A stretch of DNA of 28,349 nt from an uncultured Actinomycetes bacterium. Lineage in GTDB: Bacteria > Actinomycetota > Actinomycetes > Nanopelagicales > Nanopelagicaceae. The stretch spans positions 1 through 28,349 of the forward strand of contig CAITFY010000123.1 of assembly GCA_903891755.1 (NCBI GenBank). The letters are read 5' to 3'. Each line of letters starts with the position of its first letter. The first letter of the stretch is position 1. Both the position numbers and the translations under genes were made by a program. The notes under the pieces were generated by a model. That model was not told the origin of the DNA and ran no database searches. It saw nothing but the letters and a program-made list of their open reading frames with translations. Positions 22,440 to 28,349 of this stretch are shown piece by piece.

Positions 22440-22445
22440 AGTCTA
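22440..22445 (-). promoter_or_regulatory. Putative leaderless -10 box of the MgtE-N/CBS gene
   Basis: TAGACT on the minus strand, then exactly 6 nt (GGCGGG) and the GTG start. Just upstream lie two overlapping palindromes, GGGCTAGCCC (22447-22456) and CCCTAGGG (22456-22463), which would cover the region between -13 and -30. Confidence 0.5.
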
Positions 22446-22446
22446 C

Positions 22447-22463
22447 GGGCTAGCCCCCTAGGG
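22447..22463. repeat. Overlapping palindromes GGGCTAGCCC and CCCTAGGG
   Basis: Two perfect palindromes share one base in the 45-bp gap between mrp and the MgtE-N/CBS gene. No U-run follows on the minus strand, so a terminator is unlikely. The position in the promoter spacer would suit a repressor site, but nothing identifies the protein. Confidence 0.4.
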
Positions 22464-22478
22464 AATGGGTGAGGTGGC

Positions 22479-23606
22479 TTAGGTATGAAGTGAGAGCGGG
22501 ACACCCACGAGGGAGTGGGGACGGACCAATAAGGCGCCTAGTAGTTCATCAAATGAATTCTTGATGACGCCGCCTTCGGCGCTTAAAAATGCTGGCGTTC
22601 CCTGATCGCCACCATCACGTAGATGGCTATCAAATGGAATCTTGGCCAAGAGCGGGACCTCATAATTTACGAGGGACGAAAGTCGCTTGGAAGTCTCCAG
22701 ACCTCCGCCGCTACCAAAGAGCGCGATTGGCTCTCCACAATGCGGGCAAGGGCTCTCAGACATATTTTCAACAACTCCAATGAGCCTCTGCTTCATCTGG
22801 AAGGCGATACGTCCTGCGCGTTCAGCAACTTCAGCGGCTGCAATTTGTGGAGTTGTAACCACCAATATTTCAGAGCGTGGGATTAATTGACCAAGTGAGA
22901 TCGCAATATCTCCTGTGCCAGGTGGAAGATCAAGCAGAAGTAAATCAAGAGCGCCCCAATATGCATCGCTCATTAATTGCTCTAAAACACGATGGAGTAG
23001 CGGACCACGATATGCAATCGGATCTTCGCGGTTGGGTTTAAACATCTCCATCGAAACAACTTTTACTCCATGATTTTCTACTGGAATAAAGGTTTGATTA
23101 AGCGCAGTTGGCCTCTTATCTAAAATTCCCATGAGGCGAGGAATTGAGTGCCCATATACATCGGCATCCAAGATGCCAACATTTAAACCGCGGGCAGCAG
23201 CAGCGACTGCGAGGTTTGCGGTTACAGAAGATTTACCGACTCCACCTTTACCCGATGCAATTCCAATAACACGGGTGAGCGAATCCTCTTGAGCAAAGGG
23301 ATTGAACTTCTCGCGTCCACCACGCAATAATTTTTTCACCGCTTCGAGTTGCTCTTCGCTCATCACCCCGAAATTGATCTGAACAGATTCAACTTCATCA
23401 ATCGATGAAAGCGCTGTAGAAATATCTGAACCCAAGCGATCGCGCATAGGGCAGCCGCTAATGGTGAGCAAAATTCCAATGGTGGCAACACCGTTAGCGA
23501 AAGAGACAGACTCAACCATCCCCAAATCAGGAAGTGGACGCCTTAATTCAGGATCATTGACCCCAGCAAGCGCTTCATGAATCTTGGTGATGAGATCAGT
23601 GGTCAT
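22479..23606 (-). CDS. mrp: Mrp/NBP35-family Fe-S cluster carrier ATPase
   Basis: A 375-residue protein that would deliver iron-sulfur clusters to apo-proteins in the cytosol. The N-terminal MIP18-like domain (about residues 1-85) has ISGCPMRDRL with C52. The P-loop NTPase domain shows the deviant Walker A GKGGVGKSS (119-127), ILDADVYGHSIP and LLLDLPPGTGD. The CPHC motif (C287, C290), which bridges a cluster across the dimer, is present. Length and order are those of actinobacterial Mrp (Rv1229c). It lies 18 bp after the htrA stop with no Shine-Dalgarno, but TAGAGT is 6 nt before the ATG, which suggests its own leaderless transcript. Confidence 0.94.
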   Translation of the reverse strand: MTTDLITKIHEALAGVNDPELRRPLPDLGMVESVSFANGVATIGILLTISGCPMRDRLGSDISTALSSIDEVESVQINFGVMSEEQLEAVKKLLRGGREKFNPFAQEDSLTRVIGIASGKGGVGKSSVTANLAVAAAARGLNVGILDADVYGHSIPRLMGILDKRPTALNQTFIPVENHGVKVVSMEMFKPNREDPIAYRGPLLHRVLEQLMSDAYWGALDLLLLDLPPGTGDIAISLGQLIPRSEILVVTTPQIAAAEVAERAGRIAFQMKQRLIGVVENMSESPCPHCGEPIALFGSGGGLETSKRLSSLVNYEVPLLAKIPFDSHLRDGGDQGTPAFLSAEGGVIKNSFDELLGALLVRPHSLVGVPLSLHT

Positions 23607-23612
23607 GAGAGG

Positions 23613-23618
23613 ACTCTA
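23613..23618 (-). promoter_or_regulatory. Putative leaderless -10 box of mrp
   Basis: TAGAGT on the minus strand, followed by exactly 6 nt (CCTCTC) and the mrp ATG. It sits entirely within the 18-bp gap after htrA. No clear -35. Confidence 0.5.
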
Positions 23619-23624
23619 CGAGCG

Positions 23625-24854
23625 CTATTTTGAAGCGACAAGCGTGAGTTGGACCGACTTGGTCACACTGCCACGCTGGTACTTCAACGTGACGCTATCT
23701 CCAATGGAATGCGCACGAATCGCCACGATTAAATCATTAGCGGTCTCGATGTTCTGACCATCAATCGCAAGAATGATATCCCCTGCTTTTAGTCCAGCTT
23801 TCTCGGCAGGACCTCCAGCCAGAATTGCAGTGGAGATATTTGCAATCTTGGCGCCAGGTCCAGCGAAATTAGAATCCAACGACATTCCCACTATTGGATA
23901 GTGAGATGTGCCAGTCTTAATGAGTTGATCAGCCTGCTTCTTCGCCTGGTTGATCGGAATTGCAAAACCTAATCCGATTGATCCTGGTTGTCCTGAAACA
24001 GAGTTTCCTAGTGAGGCAATCGCGGAGTTAACTCCGATGACGGCACCGGTTGCATCAACTAATGGTCCACCGGAGTTACCAGGATTAATTGCTGCATCAG
24101 TCTGAAGTGCATCAATAAATGCGCTCTCACCCGCGGTGTTATCAGAGCTGGTTGTTACAGGACGATTTTTCGCTGAGATAATTCCACTTGTAACTGTTCC
24201 CTGTAGACCTAATGGTGAACCAATTGCAATAACTGGGTCTCCGACTTGAACGCCATCACTATTTCCAAGGACAAGTGCCGGTGCTCCCGTTACATCAATC
24301 TTAAGAATTGCAAGATCGTAGGATGTATCTCGACCAACTACGGTTGCGGTGTACTCCTTATTGTTTGCGAGCTTCACCGTAATCTTTGAATTATCTAAAA
24401 CTGCGGCTTCAATGACGTGATTATTTGTCATGATGTAGCCATTTGATTCAATAAAAAATCCGGTGCCGGTATCAGTTCCAGAACTGGTCGTTGAATCAAT
24501 TTCAACAACGGATGGAGAAACCTTCGCAGCAATTCCTGCGATGGAATTTGGGGAGCGCTCAATAACTTTATTTGAAGTGACGAGGTGCGGTGAATTATCA
24601 AATGCCGCTTTTCCAACGAGAGCTCCAACGAGGCCAGCAATAAGAGACATCGCAAGCGCCATGTACCAAGTAACCTGAAGTACTCGCTTCACTGGAAGAA
24701 GTGGAGTGAGGCTGGATGAGGAAGATTGAGAATCTGAAACCCACCACGGTGTTTGCATAGGCGGCCTCTGTACAGGTGGATTTTCTGTAGGCGCGCTCTG
24801 CGCAGTTTCTGCTTCTGTTCCTGGAGTCTCTATAGGTAGTTCTTCATCAGACAT
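23625..24854 (-). CDS. htrA: Membrane-anchored HtrA/DegP-type serine protease with PDZ domain
   Basis: A trypsin-like envelope protease of about 409 residues. A Pro/Gln/Ser-rich cytoplasmic N-terminus precedes one membrane helix (about residues 60-82), then the protease domain and a C-terminal PDZ domain (about 305-405, with AEKAGLKAGDIILAIDGQNI). The triad is H146 (MTNNHVIEAA), D180 (SYDLAILKID) and S261 (NPGNSGGPLV). It would degrade misfolded exported proteins. The equivalent M. tuberculosis gene Rv1223 lies with sigE and rseA, which are absent here. I chose the ATG at 24854 over the GTG at 24860 because a perfect TATAAT ends 6 nt before the ATG, making it the predicted first base of the mRNA. 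It follows the O-methyltransferase stop by 18 bp. Confidence 0.94.
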   Translation of the reverse strand: MSDEELPIETPGTEAETAQSAPTENPPVQRPPMQTPWWVSDSQSSSSSLTPLLPVKRVLQVTWYMALAMSLIAGLVGALVGKAAFDNSPHLVTSNKVIERSPNSIAGIAAKVSPSVVEIDSTTSSGTDTGTGFFIESNGYIMTNNHVIEAAVLDNSKITVKLANNKEYTATVVGRDTSYDLAILKIDVTGAPALVLGNSDGVQVGDPVIAIGSPLGLQGTVTSGIISAKNRPVTTSSDNTAGESAFIDALQTDAAINPGNSGGPLVDATGAVIGVNSAIASLGNSVSGQPGSIGLGFAIPINQAKKQADQLIKTGTSHYPIVGMSLDSNFAGPGAKIANISTAILAGGPAEKAGLKAGDIILAIDGQNIETANDLIVAIRAHSIGDSVTLKYQRGSVTKSVQLTLVASK

Positions 24855-24860
24855 CTGCAC

Positions 24861-24866
24861 ATTATA
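24861..24866 (-). promoter_or_regulatory. Leaderless -10 box of htrA (perfect TATAAT)
   Basis: TATAAT on the minus strand, then GTGCAG and the ATG at 24854. The hexamer occupies -12 to -7 if transcription starts on the ATG. There is no Shine-Dalgarno. A weak -35 (TAGCAA) is 17 nt upstream, inside the end of the preceding gene. This is the clearest leaderless signal in the window. Confidence 0.65.
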
Positions 24867-24872
24867 AGTGGG

Positions 24873-25502
24873 TTATAGCTTTGTTGCTAGAAGTACTCCG
24901 CTACCTAAAGGCAAGATGGTGGAACTCCAACGTGAATCTTCCTTGACTGCCCTGATGCCGTCGCGACGGGAGATGCTTTCGAAATCTCGTTGCGTTGGAT
25001 CAGCAACTTTTCCACCGCTAAGCGCATGGTCCACAAAAAGAATTCCGCCTGGGCGAAGTAGGCGATGCGCCTCATGAATCAAGTCCATCAAATCTGCTGC
25101 CGGTCTGATCACAACGAGGTCATAGTTGTTATCTGCAAGTTTGCCGACAACTTCCATAATAATTCCTGTGATTAATCTAAAGCGCTGTGTTGAAATACCG
25201 GACTCTTCAAAAATTGCACGCGCACTTGCCGCATGTTCTCTTTCAGTATCGATTGAGGTAAGGACAGCATCCTGAGCCGCTCCAGCAAATAACCAGAGAC
25301 CACTTACTCCTGAGCCAGTGCCAATCTCAACAATGGAACGTGCCTTGAGAGATTCGACCACGAAGCGCAGTAAACCACCGACTGCAGGACTCGGATCAAG
25401 CGTGCCTAGCTCTTCAGCATTATTGCGCGCTTGCTGCATAAAGATATCTTCGCGGACATAACTTTCCGAGAATGCGGACATATCTCCGCGGTTGCCGATC
25501 AT
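24873..25502 (-). CDS. O-methyltransferase-like SAM-dependent protein (Rv1220c-like)
   Basis: A class I methyltransferase of 209 residues related to the COMT/CCoAOMT family. SAM-binding motif I is IVEIGTGSGVSGLWL, followed by LTSIDTEREHAASA (acidic end of beta-2) and later LLRPGGILFVDHALSGGKV. The N-terminal SAFSESYVREDIFMQQARNN matches the family's substrate-side helix. In canonical members a metal is held by Asp in FIDADK and by Asp-Asn; here these read VIRPAA and VDHA, so two of three ligands are changed. I use the ATG at 25502, which overlaps the aminopeptidase stop by 4 bp (ATGA); an earlier in-frame start at 25520 lies inside that gene. The substrate is unknown. Rv1220c holds the same place near htrA in M. 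tuberculosis (from memory). Confidence 0.85.
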   Translation of the reverse strand: MIGNRGDMSAFSESYVREDIFMQQARNNAEELGTLDPSPAVGGLLRFVVESLKARSIVEIGTGSGVSGLWLFAGAAQDAVLTSIDTEREHAASARAIFEESGISTQRFRLITGIIMEVVGKLADNNYDLVVIRPAADLMDLIHEAHRLLRPGGILFVDHALSGGKVADPTQRDFESISRRDGIRAVKEDSRWSSTILPLGSGVLLATKL

Positions 25503-27016
25503 GAGAGATTTGCCAACCATTCAATAAGAAGGCGAGTGCCGAATCCGGTTCCGCCCTTTATTGATTCCCCAGCATCAACATCTGAGCGGGCTGGACCTGC
25601 AATATCCAAGTGAACCCAGTTCTGTTCGCCAACAAATTGTTCCAGGAAGAGAGCTGCAGTAACTGAACCGGCGCTGAAACTCTTTGCGGATGCATCATGA
25701 TTGAAATCTGCAACGTTACTTGCAAGAGCTGGGACATAATCATCAATTAAAGGCATTGGCCAGACTCGCTCGCCAATGCGTTCTCCCGCTGCTTGAAGTC
25801 CAGCAGCTAGTGCCGGGTTGCGGGTGTACATCGCGCCATGTTGTTTACCCAAACCAAGAGTTGCAGCTCCTGTGAGTGTTGCGATGTCGAGTAAGTAGTC
25901 AGGTTTTAATTCGAGATCGGCATACGCCAATCCATCAGCAAGAACCAAACGTCCTTCTGCATCCGTGTTGATTACTTCAACCGTTGTTCCACCGTATTGT
26001 GTAATCACATCAGATGGGCGCTGCGCTGTTCCTGAAACCATATTTTCAGCGCACATCATGAGAGCAGTTATGCGAACACGAGGTTGAATCTTTGCCATAG
26101 CAACTGTCGCAGAGAGAATCGCAGCAGCACCGGCCATATCGCTCTTCATAGGAATCATGAGGTCGTAAGGACGCTTGAGCGAGATTCCACCGGTGTCATA
26201 TGTAATTCCTTTGCCGACCAGTACTACATGTGGCCACTTGGAACTACCTGCGGGGGCATAATGAATTTCCACAAGATGGGGAAGGGAATTCGGCGAGGAA
26301 TTTCCAACGGCTTTTAATCCACCGAAGTTCTCGAGCTCGCGACCCTTTTTCACCATAACGGAAAGCGCTGGGCTCTTACTCTTCTTAACCAGATTCTTTG
26401 CTTGTTGTGCTAACCATGCTGGGTTCTTAATGTTTGATGGAGTGTGAATGAGATCGCGCGTCGTCCAAACGGATTCTGCCAAGATCTCTGCACGCGTGAT
26501 GGCGCTTTCAAGTGAGCTATCAAGAGTTAAAGAAGTTGCACCTTTTTCGCGAGCGCTCATATCGCTCTTGGAGTAATCGCTCTTTACATTCCAGCCATAT
26601 TGCGAGAGTGAAAATGCAACAAGGTGAGCAACGGCAGCGTCGTACTCCCCTTCAAAACCATGAAGAAGTGAATAACCTGTTGACTTAACTTTGCGGCCGA
26701 GTGCCGAACCAGCTTTGCGCGAATCTTCAAGTGAAGCGTTACCGATGCCGAGAATGTAGAGGCGATGTAATGCACCTTTATCGGTAATCGGTACTTCAAG
26801 AATCTCTCCAGCTTTCGCGACGTAATCACGCCACTGCGAAAGGATCGTTTCGAAGGAGAGACCAAGGGCCGCGAGAGTTTTTTCAGCGAATGCGCTTGTA
26901 GATAATTCCGGTGCATCTTCATTCTTAGCGGCGAGGAGAACAACTGCGTTAAATTTCCCAAGATTGGCATCTACTAAAGAGCCGGAATGGCGAAAGAGCG
27001 GCTCAGGCAAATGCAT
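25499..27016 (-). CDS. pepA: Cytosolic leucyl aminopeptidase (peptidase M17)
   Basis: A 505-residue dizinc aminopeptidase that removes N-terminal residues from peptides in the cytosol. The catalytic C-terminal domain has LVGKGITYDTGGISLK with K269, D274 and K281, then MKSDMAGAAAI with D293, and the signature VINTDAEGRLVLADGLAYA with D352, E354 and R356. The metal and catalytic residues of the M17 family are thus all present. The N-terminal 170 residues are the variable macro-like domain. PepA homologues in E. coli also bind DNA, which cannot be judged here. It starts 10 bp after the DUF3117 stop with an AAGG/AGGG ribosome site in the gap, and its stop overlaps the methyltransferase start. Confidence 0.95.
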   Translation of the reverse strand: MHLPEPLFRHSGSLVDANLGKFNAVVLLAAKNEDAPELSTSAFAEKTLAALGLSFETILSQWRDYVAKAGEILEVPITDKGALHRLYILGIGNASLEDSRKAGSALGRKVKSTGYSLLHGFEGEYDAAVAHLVAFSLSQYGWNVKSDYSKSDMSAREKGATSLTLDSSLESAITRAEILAESVWTTRDLIHTPSNIKNPAWLAQQAKNLVKKSKSPALSVMVKKGRELENFGGLKAVGNSSPNSLPHLVEIHYAPAGSSKWPHVVLVGKGITYDTGGISLKRPYDLMIPMKSDMAGAAAILSATVAMAKIQPRVRITALMMCAENMVSGTAQRPSDVITQYGGTTVEVINTDAEGRLVLADGLAYADLELKPDYLLDIATLTGAATLGLGKQHGAMYTRNPALAAGLQAAGERIGERVWPMPLIDDYVPALASNVADFNHDASAKSFSAGSVTAALFLEQFVGEQNWVHLDIAGPARSDVDAGESIKGGTGFGTRLLIEWLANLS

Positions 27017-27026
27017 AGCCCTGACC

Positions 27027-27206
27027 TTATTTCTTTACGAGTGCAACCGCTGCCTGAAGGGCGTTCCCCAAATTGGTAGCCTCTTCGACATTGAGCTCGA
27101 CCACTAAACGGCCACCGCCCTCAAGCGGGATACGCATCACCAGGCTACGCGCCTCCTTGGTGACCTCCATGGGACCATCGCCAGTACGTGGTTTCATGGC
27201 TGCCAT
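27027..27206 (-). CDS. DUF3117 family small protein (Rv1211-like)
   Basis: A 59-residue protein, easily missed because of its size. The translation begins MAAMKPRTGDGPMEVTKEAR and continues RIPLEGGGRLVVELN and ALQAAVALVKK. This is the near-invariant pattern of DUF3117, which I know from actinobacteria, including Rv1211. AAGGGAG lies 7 nt before the ATG at 27206; the second Met (codon 4) is a less likely start. The predicted structure is a beta-hairpin followed by a helix. It lies 63 bp after the sigma-region-4-like gene and 10 bp before pepA, so it is probably co-transcribed with both. The function is unknown. Confidence 0.9.
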   Translation of the reverse strand: MAAMKPRTGDGPMEVTKEARSLVMRIPLEGGGRLVVELNVEEATNLGNALQAAVALVKK

Positions 27207-27269
27207 GGTGAAACTCCCTTACGTCAAGAAAAGATAAGACCTTAAGAACCTAGGGAGAAGTATCTCGCA

Positions 27270-27473
27270 TCAGGGGAAAGGTGGGAAATCCAGCGCTGCA
27301 AAAAGGCGCTTCTTGCCCATCTCAACTACGGCCAGAACCGATTTATGCGGAACTCCGAGCTTCTGTGCTATCTCTTCTACGGGAATCCCCTTGACAACAT
27401 GTAGCGAGAGAATGAAGCGCTCCTCGTCGGGCAGCGTCGCCAAGAGTTCAGCGAGAGTCGGCACCGGCTTCAT
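27270..27473 (-). CDS. Small sigma-70 region-4-like helix-turn-helix protein
   Basis: A 67-residue protein consisting of little more than a region-4 fold. LAELLATLPDEERFILSLHV matches the region 4.1 helix, GIPVEEIAQKLGVPHKSV the region 4.2 helix-turn-helix, and MGKKRLFAAL the trailing helix. There is no region 2, so it cannot be a complete sigma factor. The ATG at 27473 lacks a ribosome site, but TAATCT is 7 nt upstream. The frame stays open upstream of the ATG (residues reading RPRGQDYPYNFDGPTSNLPS), without ATG, GTG or TTG that I can find. It is divergent from dapD across 78 bp. It may be a small regulator contacting core polymerase or DNA; a degraded sigma factor is the alternative. Confidence 0.72.
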   Translation of the reverse strand: MKPVPTLAELLATLPDEERFILSLHVVKGIPVEEIAQKLGVPHKSVLAVVEMGKKRLFAALDFPPFP

Positions 27474-27480
27474 AGATGGG

Positions 27481-27486
27481 AGATTA
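27481..27486 (-). promoter_or_regulatory. Putative leaderless -10 box of the sigma-region-4-like gene
   Basis: TAATCT on the minus strand, 7 nt before the ATG at 27473. The same hexamer and spacing occur before the DUF3499 gene. Confidence 0.4.
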
Positions 27487-27538
27487 CTAGTCGGACCATC
27501 AAAGTTGTACGGATAATCCTGCCCACGAGGCCTTTTGA

Positions 27539-27544
27539 TAGCGT
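27539..27544 (+). promoter_or_regulatory. Putative leaderless -10 box of dapD
   Basis: TAGCGT, 7 nt before the dapD ATG at 27552. The intervening bases are C-rich with no Shine-Dalgarno, so a leaderless mRNA is the simplest reading. No convincing -35 is seen. Confidence 0.4.
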
Positions 27545-27551
27545 TCGCCCC

Positions 27552-28349
27552 ATGAGTAAAGGCTACGGAAGCGGAATTGCAACCATCGCGGCTAATGGCG
27601 AGATCCTTGATTGCTGGTTCCCAAACGTCAGCCTCGAGCCCATCACCACCCCAGCTGATAGAACAGCACTTCTTGGCAGCGACTCCATTCGTGGAGTTAC
27701 CAAAGAGGCTGTCGATATTGAAATCGACCTCGATGCTGCTCCAACATCAGCCGCAGATGCCTACCTCAGATTGCATCTGATCTCCCATCGTTTAGTGAAG
27801 CCTCATGGCCTCAAACTCGACGGCATCTTTGGACTTCTTACAAATGTTGTGTGGACTTCTGCGGGTCCTTGCTCACTTCTTAACTTCGAAATCACCCGTG
27901 CCAAATTACGCGCCGCCTATGGTCAAGTCACTGTTTACGGGGTGGATAAGTTTCCTCGGATGGTCGACTATGTAATTCCAGAGGGAGTTCGAATTGCAGA
28001 TGGAGATCGCGTTCGCTTAGGTGCATATCTCGCACCTGGCACAACCATCATGCACGAAGGTTTCGTGAACTTTAACGCTGGCACCCTTGGTGCATCTATG
28101 GTCGAAGGACGAATCAGCGCGGGAGTTGTTGTTGGAAATGGAAGCGATGTCGGTGGCGGTGCCTCGATCATGGGAACACTCAGTGGTGGCGGTAAAGAAG
28201 TAATTTCTATCGGTGAGCGTTGCCTGCTTGGCGCTAACTCAGGTCTTGGAATTTCACTTGGAAATGATTGCGTCATTGAGTCAGGCACTTACATCACAGC
28301 AGGATCAAAGATTACATTGCCCGATGGTCAGGTAGTAAAAGCTCGTGAA
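27552..28349 (+). CDS. dapD: Tetrahydrodipicolinate N-succinyltransferase DapD (partial, 3' end outside window)
   Basis: The first 266 codons of the actinobacterial-type DapD, which transfers succinyl from succinyl-CoA to tetrahydrodipicolinate in lysine/DAP synthesis. The N-terminus reads GYGSGIATIAANGEILDCWF, followed by the domain with LLTNVVWTSAGPCSL and DKFPRMVDYV. The left-handed beta helix shows AYLAPGTTIMHEGFVNFNAG and GGGASIMGTLSGGGKEVIS, both highly characteristic. It remains open to the window edge, so the last 50 or so residues are missing. The start is the ATG at 27552, where homology begins; there is no ribosome site, but TAGCGT is 7 nt upstream. DapD acts immediately before DapC, which is encoded at 13174-14232. 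Confidence 0.95.
   Translation, partial: MSKGYGSGIATIAANGEILDCWFPNVSLEPITTPADRTALLGSDSIRGVTKEAVDIEIDLDAAPTSAADAYLRLHLISHRLVKPHGLKLDGIFGLLTNVVWTSAGPCSLLNFEITRAKLRAAYGQVTVYGVDKFPRMVDYVIPEGVRIADGDRVRLGAYLAPGTTIMHEGFVNFNAGTLGASMVEGRISAGVVVGNGSDVGGGASIMGTLSGGGKEVISIGERCLLGANSGLGISLGNDCVIESGTYITAGSKITLPDGQVVKARE

Noticed and set aside
22447..22463. Rho-independent terminator after mrp
   Set aside because: The stems are short and no U-run follows on the minus strand.
1..28349. Mobile elements, CRISPR arrays, tRNA or rRNA genes
   Set aside because: No transposase or integrase, no spaced repeat array and no recognisable RNA gene; gaps are too short for most of these.

Overview
The window looks like a piece of a streamlined, moderate-GC actinobacterial chromosome, probably a freshwater lineage of the Nanopelagicales (acI) type. 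Actinobacterial markers are MtrA/MtrB, a WhiB protein, DUF3499, DUF3107, DUF3117, DUF5719, the mycothiol enzyme MshB, a seven-iron ferredoxin beside dapC, and the Rv1220c/htrA/mrp/Rv1232c-type block (M. tuberculosis locus names are from memory). The lineage assignment is inferred from gene content, very tight packing and base composition that looks near 50% GC; it was not tested. I saw no RNA gene, mobile element, CRISPR array or clear rho-independent terminator, and no gene-free stretch longer than about 110 bp.

Layout. Positions 1-12062, all on the minus strand and read right to left, hold whiB, a large polytopic family-2 glycosyltransferase, a secreted DUF5719 protein, DUF3499, phosphomannomutase (manB), adenosylhomocysteinase (ahcY), mtrA, mtrB, a ComF-type phosphoribosyltransferase and the 5' part of secA. 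This is the order known around M. tuberculosis Rv3240c-Rv3265c and Streptomyces mtrA-whiB, but tmk, lpqB and hpf are missing from their usual slots. Positions 12157-14565 (minus) hold ferredoxin, dapC and a mannose-1-phosphate guanylyltransferase-like gene. Positions 14675-18116 hold a plus-strand CysRS-like gene with an extra N-terminal SH3-like domain, mshB (minus), and a plus-strand TetR regulator with DUF3107. Positions 18103-27473 are a long minus-strand series: a sigma-region-4-like small protein, DUF3117, leucyl aminopeptidase, an O-methyltransferase-like protein, HtrA protease, Mrp, a PRC/MgtE-N/CBS protein, an SLC11/NRAMP-like transporter, an EamA exporter and a PHP phosphoesterase. 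dapD runs off the right edge on the plus strand.

How the genes fit together. ManB and the nucleotidyltransferase would make GDP-mannose, which could feed the envelope glycosyltransferase and its secreted DUF5719 partner. dapC and dapD both belong to the succinylase route to diaminopimelate and lysine. mshB points to mycothiol synthesis, and the adjacent cysteine-activating enzyme homologue is suggestive. MtrAB, WhiB and HtrA are envelope and division regulators.

Most interesting observations: (1) a CysRS-like enzyme fused to an Rv0428c-type SH3-like domain next to mshB; (2) a soluble MgtE-type Mg2+-sensor protein whose stop codon overlaps the start of an SLC11 transporter lacking the canonical Mn-binding motifs; (3) nine gene starts with a TAnnnT-like -10 box exactly 6 or 7 nt upstream, implying widespread leaderless mRNAs; (4) a dapC with no ATG, GTG or TTG that would include its conserved N-terminus; (5) a short archaeal/Thermotoga-style AhcY in the usual actinobacterial locus.
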